Shown here: positions 16,148 to 25,523 of the stretch, in pieces | Numbering within the stretch: position 1 is the stretch's first letter | How the letters are laid out: the number at the start of each line of letters is the position of its first letter | Source: Oscillatoriaceae cyanobacterium Prado104 | Lineage (GTDB): Bacteria; Cyanobacteriota; Cyanobacteriia; Cyanobacteriales; Microcoleaceae | NCBI GenBank assembly: GCA_025454405.1 | Contig: JALOON010000009.1 | Coordinates: 1 to 64,000 of the forward strand | Direction: 5' to 3' | Length of the DNA: 64,000 nt | Program-made: the position numbers and the translations under genes | The notes under the pieces: model-generated | The model's input: only the letters and a program-made list of their open reading frames with translations | Told to the model about the DNA's origin: nothing | Databases searched by the model: none

Positions 16148-18648
16148 CTATGAACTAGCATCTGCTTTCCACCGTATAAATTGTTGCCAATTACTGCATT
16201 GACATCGAGGATTTCTGTTACTTGCCCCTGAATTACTGCGCAACAGGAAATCCCTTCTTGAGTAGCTGCACCTTTAACGTCGATCGACTGTTCTACTATG
16301 TCGAGGATGCGATCGACTGCCAAACCGACTTGCTGTGTTTCGCCGACTGAAACTACAACTAATGGTAGTTTATCATCTATTGCATCAGCTCGATCGCCCG
16401 CACCATTTTTCGATCGCGAATTCGGCGAATAACTGTCGCACCCAAACACATTAGACAAATAAATCACCGGCATAATTTGCTGGCGGTACTGAACTACATC
16501 CTGTTTGCCAACTCTCTCTAAAAGCTGCCGGGGCAACTCTTCTAAACGCGATACTCGCGAAAGTTCGATCGCCATCCGCCTGCTATCGGGTCCCTGAAAT
16601 ACTAACAACTGCTGCGGCGGTTCGGAAGATTCCCGCTGGCTGTTTTCATCTGCTAAAATAGCTTTTTCCTGCGCCTCTGTCATTTGGGTTTTCTGGGCGA
16701 TGCCGGCAACATCCAAAATTAAGGCTACTTTACCGTCTCCCATAATCGTTGCACCCGCAAAACAAGCTAGAGATTTGAGCTGTTTTCCTAACGGTTTGAC
16801 TACGATTTCTTGAGTGTCGTTGATGGCATCGACTACCAAGCCAAAGGGTTTATCTGTAGCTTGAACTACGACAATATTCAAGGCTTCATCTGCAAATTGC
16901 GATGGTTTGCCGTTACCGAAATCTGTTCGATCGATCTGCAATTCCCGATTTAAATAAACTAGAGGCAGCAGCTTCCCTCGCAAGCGGTAAACGGGCGTTC
17001 CGTGAAACATTTCGATTTTTTTAATTTGTTCTCCTTCCAAGCGCAACAGTTCTAGCAAATTGACTTGAGGGATGGCGAAGCGTTCCCCTCCAGTAGTAAT
17101 AATTAATGTCGGAATAATCGCCAGCGTCAGGGGAATTTTTAGCTTAAATGTCGTGCCTTTTCCTACTTGACTTTGGACATCGATCGTGCCGTTAATTTTT
17201 TCAATGTTTGTCCGCACGACATCCATCCCAACTCCTCTACCGGAGATATTGGTAACTTTTTCTGCTGTGGAAAAACTGGGCAAAAAAATCAAATTTAGCG
17301 CTTCGCGATCGCTCATTTGCTCTGCTCGATCTGCTGAAATTATGCCTTTTTGCACCGCTTTATTTTTGAGCCGATTCGGATCGATGCCGCCGCCGTCATC
17401 GGAAATTTCAATGTTTACTTGACCGCTTTCGTGATAAGCTCGCAAAAGAAGTTTTCCAGTTGCAGGTTTGCCCTTAGCTGCGCGCACATCTGAAGTTTCG
17501 ATGCCGTGGTCGAGAGAGTTTCGGACTAAGTGAGTTAGCGGATTTCCGATCGCCTCAATTAATGTTTTATCTAACTCTGTTTCCTCGCCTTCCATCTCTA
17601 ACTGCACTTGTTTTCCTAAGGCAAAAGCCGTGTCGCGTACCACGCGGGGAAACTTGCTCCAAATAGTCCGAATCGGCTGCATCCGAGTCTTCATTACTCC
17701 TTCTTGCAATTCGGAAGTAACTAAATTTAATCGACCGGATACGGACTTTAATATATCGTCATTGTGCGTGCTGGTTGCCTTCGTATTAGCAAACTCTAAA
17801 ATTTGGTTGCGGCACAATACCAGTTCGCCTACCAAATTCATCAATTTGTCGAGCAAACCGACATCAACTCGAATTGCAGAGTCGGCAATTTTATTAAATC
17901 GATCGCCCTCTGCATCGCCGCTGCCATTTACCTTTCCGTTAGTGCTAGATTCGGAGTTAGCAACTGCGGCAACTGGCGATTTGGCAACCGCAACTAATGG
18001 CGGTTCAGCAGATAGCAAAGCTGCTGTTTCTTCCTGCTGTTGTGGCTGGGGCGGTAGGGCGATCGAAGTTGCTATTTCTTCCTGTTTTTCTTGCTGCTGC
18101 TGAACGGCTTCTAAAACTTTTTCGATGGTTTCTCTAACTTGTTCGGAAGCTAGTTCCGACTCGATCGCGCCCTGTTCCGGTACGAATTCTAGAAGGTTTT
18201 CCGAAACTAATTCCGGCTCGATCGCCCCTGCCTGCACTGCCAATTCGGCAACAGGTTCAACACCGCCAGATTCTTGCAATTGAGCCAATTTTGCGAGCAA
18301 TTCTGTAGGCTCGATCGGGCTTTCTTCTCCTGTAGTTTCCAAGGCCTCCATGTGTTCCCGCACGGCATCAATTGTCTCCAGCAAAGCGCTAGCAATCTGG
18401 GGATTCATTGCTAGAGTTCGATCGCGCAAGCGGCTGAGCAAACTCTCTCCAGCATGGGCTACTGCTTCGAGTTTTTCTACTCCCAAGAAACCGCTGTTTC
18501 CTTTAATTGTATGGAGATTCCGGTAAATCCGATTCATCACTTCCGGATCGGATTCGCTTTGTTCTAAAGCTACTAAATCCCCTTCAATCTGACTCAAATA
18601 TTCATAACCTTCGATCAGAAATGCCTTTACATCTTCATCGATTTCCAT
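16144..18648 (-). CDS. cheA: CheA histidine kinase with two CheW-like domains
   Basis: 834 residues. CheA autophosphorylates on its Hpt histidine when receptors signal and passes the phosphate to CheY and CheB. The Hpt domain is at 1-~110 with NLHTIKGNSGF (His46). A Pro/Gln/Glu-rich linker without a clear P2 domain spans about 110-250. The dimerisation helix follows at ~260-330, then the HATPase with LTHLVRNSLDHGIE (N box), ISDDGGGID (G1) and GRGVGMDVVRTNIEKING (G2). Two CheW-like modules follow (about 515-650 and 680-820) in place of the usual one. Transcription order is cheA, cheW, cheR. Confidence 0.94.
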   Translation of the reverse strand: MEIDEDVKAFLIEGYEYLSQIEGDLVALEQSESDPEVMNRIYRNLHTIKGNSGFLGVEKLEAVAHAGESLLSRLRDRTLAMNPQIASALLETIDAVREHMEALETTGEESPIEPTELLAKLAQLQESGGVEPVAELAVQAGAIEPELVSENLLEFVPEQGAIESELASEQVRETIEKVLEAVQQQQEKQEEIATSIALPPQPQQQEETAALLSAEPPLVAVAKSPVAAVANSESSTNGKVNGSGDAEGDRFNKIADSAIRVDVGLLDKLMNLVGELVLCRNQILEFANTKATSTHNDDILKSVSGRLNLVTSELQEGVMKTRMQPIRTIWSKFPRVVRDTAFALGKQVQLEMEGEETELDKTLIEAIGNPLTHLVRNSLDHGIETSDVRAAKGKPATGKLLLRAYHESGQVNIEISDDGGGIDPNRLKNKAVQKGIISADRAEQMSDREALNLIFLPSFSTAEKVTNISGRGVGMDVVRTNIEKINGTIDVQSQVGKGTTFKLKIPLTLAIIPTLIITTGGERFAIPQVNLLELLRLEGEQIKKIEMFHGTPVYRLRGKLLPLVYLNRELQIDRTDFGNGKPSQFADEALNIVVVQATDKPFGLVVDAINDTQEIVVKPLGKQLKSLACFAGATIMGDGKVALILDVAGIAQKTQMTEAQEKAILADENSQRESSEPPQQLLVFQGPDSRRMAIELSRVSRLEELPRQLLERVGKQDVVQYRQQIMPVIYLSNVFGCDSYSPNSRSKNGAGDRADAIDDKLPLVVVSVGETQQVGLAVDRILDIVEQSIDVKGAATQEGISCCAVIQGQVTEILDVNAVIGNNLYGGKQMLVHS

Positions 18649-19264
18649 CGAACATATTCCTTTTGCGTGAATCTTAGTTTTTGAGAGAGGTTTGGGTTTT
18701 TAGAAACCCATCCTCCCGACAGCAGACTCATCAAATACTGGCACTATACCAGAAAGCAAAGTCTGTTTTTGCACCCGAACTATTTTCAGAATTCTAGAAC
18801 GCTTGAAAACCGAACTCGTCCCCACCGGCATTGCTGTTGCTCGGGCGATCGGGCGATCCAGTTGCATTTTTTACCACAGTATTATACTATATCTAGCAAA
18901 GTTTGCAAAACTTATCTAAATTTTTGTAGAGCGTTACTCATTTTCTACTCCAGGGATTGCGGATTTGGGATCTGCGATTTGCGATTTTCGATTGGCAAGC
19001 AAGGAATTTCCAGGTGCAGCATTCCCGTAGATGCTTGTGGGTGCAACAATTTGAGATTTGAGATTTGCGATTTACGATTTGAGAAGGTGCAAAATTATCG
19101 CAGATCCTTGTGGGTGCAGCAATTTGAGATTTGAATGAAGAACTGTCTTTAACTCAAAACTCAAAATTCAAAACTCAAAACTCCTGAAGAACTGTTTTTA
19201 ACTCAAAACTCAAAATTCAAAACTCAAAACTCCTTACCAACTGTCAATTGTTAACTATTCTAAA
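18649..19264. other. Divergent intergenic region between cheA and the hybrid kinase, rich in repeats
   Basis: Should contain both promoters. 18950-19135 carries GATTTGCGATTT / GAGATTTGAGATTT units and two TAGATGCTTGTGGGTGCA-like stretches; 19145-19230 carries CTCAAAA heptamers. No convincing gene. Confidence 0.6.
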
Positions 19265-22246
19265 ATGCTACCAGAAATAGAACAAGCCGAAAAACAATTT
19301 AGCGTGCTCGATCGAATTCCGATCGGATTGTGCGTCATCCGCAAAGATTTTACAGTGCTGTTTTGGAACCGTACTTTAGAGCAGTGGACAAAAATTTTAA
19401 AAAAAGACATAATCGGCACAAGTCTTAAAGCACACTTTCCCGATCTCGACCAGCCTAAATATCGGATTCGTTTGGAACAAGTGTTTAAAAGCGGCTTGCC
19501 GGCAATTTTTTCTCCCCAACTCAACCAATCGTTACTTGCCTCGCCTCAACCCAACGGCAAACCGCGAATTCAAAGCACAAACGTTACTCCTGTACCAGCA
19601 ATTGAAGGAGAAGGATTTTATGCTTTATTTGCCATTCAAGACCTGACAGAACTCACCTACAGAATCGAAAAATACCAGCAAGAAATTCAGCAAAGGTTGG
19701 TAGTAGAAGAAAAACTCAAACGTGCCAAAACAGAAGCCGAATCAGCCAACAAAGCCAAAAGCGAATTTTTGGCAATGATGAGCCACGAAATTCGCACACC
19801 GATGAACGGAGTCATCGGCATGACAGAACTGCTGCTGGACACGCAACTATCACCAAACCAGCGCAACTTTTTGAATACAATTCGCGCTAGTGGCGATACT
19901 TTACTCTCCATTATTAACGATATTCTCGACTTTTCTAAAATAGAAGCAGGAAAATTAGATTTAGAAGAAGTACAATTTAATTTAATAAATTGTGTGGAAG
20001 AAGCTTTGGATTTAGTGGCGGCGAGAGCAGCAGAAAAACAGATAGAATTGGCATCGGAATTCGATACCAGCGTTCCCGATTTTATCTGTGGAGATATCAC
20101 TAGAATCCGACAAATATTAATTAATTTGCTTGGCAATGCTGTCAAATTTACCGAAAGGGGTGAAATAGTCGTTAAGGTGACAGCAAAACAGATTGATGAA
20201 TTTGATATTCGCTGTTGGAATTGCGAACAGAAAGAACTAGAAACTGATGCTTGGGAAATTACATTTACAGTCAGGGATACGGGTATCGGCATTCCGCCCG
20301 ATCGCATGGATTTACTGTTTCAAGCCTTCACTCAAGTAGATAGTTCCACCACTCGGAAATACGGCGGTACGGGTTTGGGATTGGCCATCAGCAAGCGCCT
20401 CAGCGAAATGATGGGCGGCAGGATGTGGGTAGAAAGCGAAACTGGGAAAGGTTCCGCGTTTTCTTTTACTATTAAAACTCATGCTACCCCCCCCATACCA
20501 GAATGTTTAGACCTCAATGCGCCTCAGCCGCAACTATCAGGTTTGCGGCTGCTATTAGTAGATGACAACTCAACTCATCGCAAGATTATCACCCTGCAAA
20601 CAAAGTCTTGGGGCATGATTGTTCGCGCTGCTAAATCCGGCACTCAAGCGCTGAAAGTGCTGCAAAACGAAAGTCAGTTTGACTTGGCAATTTTAGACTT
20701 TCAAATGCCGGAAATGGACGGCATTACTTTAGGCGAACAAATTCGCACCTTGCCTCAAGGTAAAAATTTACCTTTAATGATTCTCAGCTCCGGAGGGCGG
20801 CCGAATCGCAAGGAATTGCAAGGGCGAAAAGTTGAATTTTCTGCTTTTATTTACAAGCCTATTAAAAGAGCACAACTTCATGAAGTTTTGCTCCGCATGG
20901 TTGGCGGTACTTGGAGTATGGAAAAATCTTATATCGCTGAGCCAGCATTTAATAATGAATTGGCAAAAAAATTGCCTTTGAGAATTTTGTTGGTAGATGA
21001 TGTTGAGGTAAATCAAATTGTAGCTGTGCAAATATTGCAGAAGTTAGGATACAACCCCGATGTTGCTAGCAGCGGGCAAGCTGCTTTGGATGCTTTAGAT
21101 GCTGCTGAATACGATATTGTATTTATGGACATGCAAATGCCGGGAATGGACGGTTTGGCAGCTACGCGCCGCATTCGACAGAAATTTTCCGGGGAATTCT
21201 TGTTAGAAACTGGTGAGAACAATCCAGAAATTAGCGAATCCACGATCGCAAATCCCCCATCAATTGACAATCCCGAAAATCCCCAATCCCCAATCCCCAA
21301 TCCCCAATTCCCCATCCCCAATTCCCCATCCCCAATCTCCAATCTAAAATCGAAAATCGAAAATCCAAAATCATCTCGTCCTTGGATTGTGGCGATGACG
21401 GCGAATGCAATGCAGGGCGATCGCGAGTTGTGTTTGAATGCTGGGATGAATGATTATATTAGCAAGCCGGTGCGGGTGCAAGCCGTGATTCAAGCCATCA
21501 ATTTGTACGATAGCACTTGCGTTCGATCGCACTTAAATTCTCCTGCTAGCAAGCCGGCACCGCCGCCGGATATTCCCCCTGCAACCTTGGCTGAAAATCA
21601 GCTCGTAAATCGGGAAATTGCTACCGAAAACACTGTCGCGCCCGCAACTGATGTAACGGCACTTGCAGAGTTAAAAACATTAATTGCCCGCGCCGGAGAA
21701 TTGATCGCGCAAATTGAAGCAGGAGGCAAATCCGCAACCTCAACTTTACCCGCAAATACTGGGGAAATCCTCGCTACTAATCTCAATCTGGCATCTCAGA
21801 TTTTACCCCCGACAACCGCAGCAAATTTATTAGCAGAAACCCCCGCAGTTTTGCCGCCAGCAGCACCAGAAATTTCCGTACCCGCAACGGTAGAATCTGA
21901 AATAGAGTTGCCTCCTCTAGACAATAGCACCTTTGAAGAATTGCAAGAGTTATTGGGGGAAGAAGCAGAGGCGTTTTGGCTGGAAATAGTAGCTAAATTT
22001 TTGGAAGTAGCTGCGGTAAAATTACAAGAGCTATCCGATGCTGTCAGTCAACTAGATGCAGCAGCAATTCGAGCGGCGTCTCACGCCCTTAAGGGTGCTT
22101 GCACAACTGTGGGGGCCGCACCTCTATTTAATTTGTGCGCCCAACTCGAAGAAATGGGGCGCAGGGGTGAAACTGCAGGTGCAGGAGTCCTAATGTCAAA
22201 GATTGCAGCCGAATACCGGCGGGTAGAAGCAGCTTTGCCGAAATAA
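19265..22246 (+). CDS. Hybrid sensor histidine kinase: PAS-HisKA-HATPase-REC-REC-Hpt
   Basis: 993 residues, no membrane segment. A PAS domain (about 10-130) starts [17 protein letters not shown] coiled coil leads to HisKA with [12 protein letters not shown] (His174). HATPase has [18 protein letters not shown] and [13 protein letters not shown]1 (about 427-545) has LLLVDDNS and [14 protein letters not shown]2 (about 572-748) has ILLVDDVE and [11 protein letters not shown]. The Hpt (about 888-992) has [12 protein letters not shown] (His940). This is a complete multistep phosphorelay in one chain. REC2 contains a ~35-codon in-frame insertion of intergenic repeat sequence between its third helix and fourth strand. 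It faces cheA and heads the plus-strand chemosensory genes. Confidence 0.93.
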   Translation: MLPEIEQAEKQFSVLDRIPIGLCVIRKDFTVLFWNRTLEQWTKILKKDIIGTSLKAHFPDLDQPKYRIRLEQVFKSGLPAIFSPQLNQSLLASPQPNGKPRIQSTNVTPVPAIEGEGFYALFAIQDLTELTYRIEKYQQEIQQRLVVEEKLKRAKTEAESANKAKSEFLAMMSHEIRTPMNGVIGMTELLLDTQLSPNQRNFLNTIRASGDTLLSIINDILDFSKIEAGKLDLEEVQFNLINCVEEALDLVAARAAEKQIELASEFDTSVPDFICGDITRIRQILINLLGNAVKFTERGEIVVKVTAKQIDEFDIRCWNCEQKELETDAWEITFTVRDTGIGIPPDRMDLLFQAFTQVDSSTTRKYGGTGLGLAISKRLSEMMGGRMWVESETGKGSAFSFTIKTHATPPIPECLDLNAPQPQLSGLRLLLVDDNSTHRKIITLQTKSWGMIVRAAKSGTQALKVLQNESQFDLAILDFQMPEMDGITLGEQIRTLPQGKNLPLMILSSGGRPNRKELQGRKVEFSAFIYKPIKRAQLHEVLLRMVGGTWSMEKSYIAEPAFNNELAKKLPLRILLVDDVEVNQIVAVQILQKLGYNPDVASSGQAALDALDAAEYDIVFMDMQMPGMDGLAATRRIRQKFSGEFLLETGENNPEISESTIANPPSIDNPENPQSPIPNPQFPIPNSPSPISNLKSKIENPKSSRPWIVAMTANAMQGDRELCLNAGMNDYISKPVRVQAVIQAINLYDSTCVRSHLNSPASKPAPPPDIPPATLAENQLVNREIATENTVAPATDVTALAELKTLIARAGELIAQIEAGGKSATSTLPANTGEILATNLNLASQILPPTTAANLLAETPAVLPPAAPEISVPATVESEIELPPLDNSTFEELQELLGEEAEAFWLEIVAKFLEVAAVKLQELSDAVSQLDAAAIRAASHALKGACTTVGAAPLFNLCAQLEEMGRRGETAGAGVLMSKIAAEYRRVEAALPK
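21271..21372. repeat. Intergenic-type repeat tract inside the hybrid kinase REC2 domain
   Basis: CAATCCCGAAAATCCCCAAT, then CCCCAATTCCCCATCCCCAA and AATCTAAAATCGAAAATCG units match the GGGAATTGGGGATTGGGG and GATTTTCGATTTTAGATT tracts found between genes (14780, 27845, 54985). Translated it gives a low-complexity [19 protein letters not shown] linker. Confidence 0.85.
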
Positions 22247-22676
22247 TGAATCGTTAATTTTGCCAAAAAAACTATCATAAATTTAGTACAAGTTGCGTAT
22301 TGACAAATATAAGTAACTGTGTATTTTGGGCTGTCAGAAGGTATGATGGCGCAGCGAGATCGTCCCAATGAAGTGCATCACATGAACTAGCGGTTGAGTT
22401 CGAGGTCATTTCCGATAATTTGGTGATTTTGCCGATCGCGGGACGGTCTGAATCTGCTAATATCTGATACACTTAATTGTTAATACGACCCAACCATACC
22501 AACAATAAACTTGTCAGTTAATAAGTCGATCTGGTAGATAAATATAACAGGTAAAGCATAAACAATAACCGCAGCGCGGCTGTGGGAGAACGATCGACAT
22601 TCTCTCGACATAGCAAATATTGCTCTCGGTCAAGCCTACTGAGCATTGAATACAATTCTTTAACTTTTAACGCCAA
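22247..22676. other. Intergenic region, no gene recognised
   Basis: 430 bases before the cyclase gene. It has no extended repeat and no convincing ribosome site or coding frame. It probably holds the cyclase promoter. Confidence 0.5.
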
Positions 22677-23768
22677 ATGATTGTCAGTCCTGAATTTAGA
22701 AAAAACCTGCCAACCGTACCGCAGGTCTTGATTGTCGATGACGAAGCGACACAGCAGTTATTGATGCGGCGAGTCATGGAAAAAGAAGGGTATCGAGTTT
22801 TAGAAGCAACAAACGGAGAAGAATGTTTGCAGATTTGTCAAACAACGCAGCCAGATATTATTTTGCTCGATGCCATGATGCCAGTCATGAACGGCTTTGC
22901 TTGCTGCAAAAGACTCCAAGAAAATTCCAAAACTCGACACATCCCCGTACTGATGATTACCGGCCTTGATGACAAACAATCGGTCAACCAAGCCTTTGAA
23001 GTAGGGGCAACCGATTACATTACCAAACCGATTCACTGGCCCGTATTCATCCAGCGAGTGCGCCGCTTAATCCAACAGTCGCAGCTTTACAGGCAGTTGA
23101 TTGAAAGTCAAGAAAAAACCGAAAAATTGTTATTAAATATTTTGCCAAAATCGATCGCTCAGCGGCTGCAAGAAGAAACACCTGGAGAGTTAATTATTGC
23201 CGATCACTTTCCCAGCGTCAGCGTTTTATTTGCCGATATGGTAGGCTTTACTAAATTTGCCTCCGCCATGCCTCCGATCGAATTAATTCTCAAACTCAAC
23301 TCGATTTTCTCAGAATTCGATCGCCTGACAGAAGAATACGGACTAGAAAAAATTAAAACTATAGGAGACGGTTATATGGTAGCATCGGGGCTGCCAATTC
23401 CTCGCGACGACCACGCGGATGCGCTCCTAGAAATGGCCCTCGCCATGCAGCAAGCAATGGTGAATTTAAAAACGCAAATACCCGAATACCTGGGCTTGCG
23501 CATCGGCATTCACAGCGGGCCCGTGATAGCAGGAGTTATCGGGACCAAAAAATTTAGTTACGACCTTTGGGGCGATACTGTAAATACGGCAGCACGCATG
23601 GAACAGTACGGTTTTTCCGGCTGCATTCAAGTAACAGAAAACACTTACAATTTGCTGTCAAAAAAACATTTATTTGCCGAAAGAGGCACGATCGAGATCA
23701 AAGGCAAAGGTAAAATGAAAACTTATTTGGCAGGAAGCTCAGATTGTTTGATTAGAGAGGTTGCATAA
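22677..23768 (+). CDS. Receiver-linked class III adenylate cyclase
   Basis: 363 residues. The REC domain (15-~135) has VLIVDDE, phosphoacceptor Asp65 in IILLDAMMPVMNG and TKPI lysine. A short coiled coil (about 138-160) with KLLLNILPKSIAQRL leads into the class III cyclase (about 180-350). Metal-binding aspartates are Asp187 (VLFADMVGFT) and Asp231 (TIGDGYM). The lysine of KIKT and the Asp of YDLWGDTVN are the adenine-specifying residues, and NTAARM carries the transition-state Asn and Arg. It should therefore make cAMP rather than cGMP, controlled by phosphorylation, plausibly from the adjacent hybrid kinase or CheA (inference). Confidence 0.93.
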   Translation: MIVSPEFRKNLPTVPQVLIVDDEATQQLLMRRVMEKEGYRVLEATNGEECLQICQTTQPDIILLDAMMPVMNGFACCKRLQENSKTRHIPVLMITGLDDKQSVNQAFEVGATDYITKPIHWPVFIQRVRRLIQQSQLYRQLIESQEKTEKLLLNILPKSIAQRLQEETPGELIIADHFPSVSVLFADMVGFTKFASAMPPIELILKLNSIFSEFDRLTEEYGLEKIKTIGDGYMVASGLPIPRDDHADALLEMALAMQQAMVNLKTQIPEYLGLRIGIHSGPVIAGVIGTKKFSYDLWGDTVNTAARMEQYGFSGCIQVTENTYNLLSKKHLFAERGTIEIKGKGKMKTYLAGSSDCLIREVA

Positions 23769-24000
23769 TACTATATGATATTTAAAAACTCCATCTCGAT
23801 CGGGATGCTATGGGCTATGTCCCCCGCATCCTGCGATGAGAAAGAAATTATTGTAGGGGCAAAACGGCAGGGTTTCTGGCATACCCGCATCGAGGGCAAC
23901 ACAGGATTAAAGCCGGATTCTTAGAGAGACTCCTACTAATGTTCGGGTTACAAAACCGACATTACAACATCCATGTAGTAAAGTAAAGGAAAGCCAAACA

Positions 24001-24363
24001 ATGGGTTTAATTTTGATTACAGACGATGCAGCATTCTCGCGGCGCATGATCCGCAAAGCTTTAGAAGAAGGCGGGCATCAAGTTATCGAAGCAGCTAACG
24101 GATTTGAAGCCATAGAAAAGGTGGCTGCCGAGTCGCCAGATTGCATCATGACAGATTTATTAATGCCGGAAATGGACGGTTTCACCTTGCTGAAAACCTT
24201 GGGCGAAAAAGGTTCAAAAATTCCAGTAATCGTACTGTCAGCAGACATTCAAGAAAGCGCCCGGCAGAAGTGCGAAGACTTGGGAGCATTTATGATGCTC
24301 AAAAAACCCCCAAAAGCACCGGAAATTCAGGCAGCAGTTCAAAAAGCCTTAGACAGCAAATAG
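24001..24363 (+). CDS. cheY: CheY-like single-domain response regulator
   Basis: 120 residues, a lone receiver domain. The acidic pair is TDDA (Asp8, Asp9), the phosphoacceptor is Asp52 in MTDLLMPEMDG, the Thr/Ser position is Ser80 in VIVLSAD and the conserved Lys is 102 in KKPPK. It has the compact CheY form without an output domain. The next gene, cheC, begins 12 bases after its stop, so the two are co-transcribed; CheC proteins dephosphorylate CheY. Start ATG is preceded by AAAGGAAAGCC. Confidence 0.9.
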   Translation: MGLILITDDAAFSRRMIRKALEEGGHQVIEAANGFEAIEKVAAESPDCIMTDLLMPEMDGFTLLKTLGEKGSKIPVIVLSADIQESARQKCEDLGAFMMLKKPPKAPEIQAAVQKALDSK

Positions 24364-24375
24364 GAGACATCAGGT

Positions 24376-24975
24376 GTGCTGCTAACAGCCGATGAAATAG
24401 ATGCTATCAAAGAACTGATCAATATAGGCGTAGGTCAGGCTGCCGCCATGTTGAATGAAATGCTGCAATTTCCGATCGAATTGCAGATTCCTGAAGTTGA
24501 TATTCTATCTCGAGCAGAACTGCAAGAGGTAATGATCCAACGCTTCGGTTTAGAGCCGCTATCCTTAGTTGAATTAGGTTTCAACGGTGCTTTTTGCGGC
24601 AGCGCCCAGCTACTTTTTCCCACAGAAAGCGCCTTGAATCTAGTCTCTGTTCTTACCGGAGAGGATAAAACCAGTCCCGATCTCGATTCTCTCAAAACCA
24701 GCACCCTTACCGAAGTAGGAAATATGCTGATTAACGGCGTGATGGGTTCGATCGGTAATGTTTTAGACCAAAATTTAGAGTATGAAGTTCCTTATTATCT
24801 AGAGGAGGGAGTCGCAGAATTACTACGGGAAAAACAGCCAACGGATTGCAACGATGTGCTGTTAGCTCCTGCTCACTTTTATGTTAAAGAATTGGAAATT
24901 CAAGGAGATATTCTCCTATTTTTTGATGTTGGCTCTTTTAAGGTATTGCTACAAGCGATCGCGGCAGTATCTTAA
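24376..24975 (+). CDS. cheC: CheC-family phosphatase
   Basis: 199 residues from GTG 24376, with GGAG at 24363-24366 nine bases upstream. CheC/CheX/FliY enzymes remove phosphate from CheY using paired E-x-x-N motifs. Both are present: Glu13-Asn16 in KELINIGVGQAA and Glu113-Asn116 in TEVGNMLING. Length and spacing fit CheC. It directly follows cheY and is 0.5 kb from the receptor gene. In Bacillus CheC works with CheD; no cheD is seen in the window. Confidence 0.88.
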   Translation: MLLTADEIDAIKELINIGVGQAAAMLNEMLQFPIELQIPEVDILSRAELQEVMIQRFGLEPLSLVELGFNGAFCGSAQLLFPTESALNLVSVLTGEDKTSPDLDSLKTSTLTEVGNMLINGVMGSIGNVLDQNLEYEVPYYLEEGVAELLREKQPTDCNDVLLAPAHFYVKELEIQGDILLFFDVGSFKVLLQAIAAVS

Positions 24976-25523
24976 CACATAGTTGACAGTTGATAGTTGA
25001 CAGTTGACAGTTGAATAGTGCGATCGTCCCCGCTCGCGATCGTCCCAGGGTTAACTGTAGAAAAACCACCAAAAATCTCATTTTTATCTGAAGTTCAGAT
25101 CCCCCTAAATCCCCCTTAACAAGGGGGACTTTGAACCTGAAAAAGGGGAACTTTAGTTCAGATCCCCCTAAATCCCCCTTAAGAAGGGAGACTTTGAAAC
25201 TGAAAAAAGGGAACTTTAGTTCAGATCCCCCTAAATCCCCCTTAAGAAGGGGGACTTTGAAACTGAAAAAGGGGAACTTTGAAAAGACTCCAGTCCCCCC
25301 TCTCAAGCAGCAGGAGAGACTGTGAAAACACTCCGGTCCCCCCCTTCTTAAGGGGGGCTAGGGGGGATCGAGATCTAAAGGTCAAACAGCAGTTTTTAAC
25401 TGCATTTGACACCATTGTTGACATCTTTGCAGAGTGCACGCTACACACAGAAATTAACTTAAGGTGCGCGCTGCGCACCCTACATGCAAATGTTGTGATT
25501 GAACCTTCCAGAAAGCAGAAAAT
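24976..25523. repeat. Repeat block: 63-bp tandem units of the GATCCCCC type, a heptamer array and a GGTGCGC palindrome
   Basis: CAGTTGATAGTTGA heptamers lie at 24980-25014. Three 63-bp units begin at 25098, 25161 and 25224, each containing GATCCCCCTAAATCCCCCTT, and an inverted copy ends at about 25370. AAGGTGCGCGCTGCGCACCC (25461 on) is a GTAGGGTGCGCAGTGC-family palindrome. No gene seen. Confidence 0.85.

Noticed and set aside
22275-22472. 65-residue minus-strand ORF before the cyclase gene
   Set aside because: No ribosome site, no recognisable pattern and no support from context.
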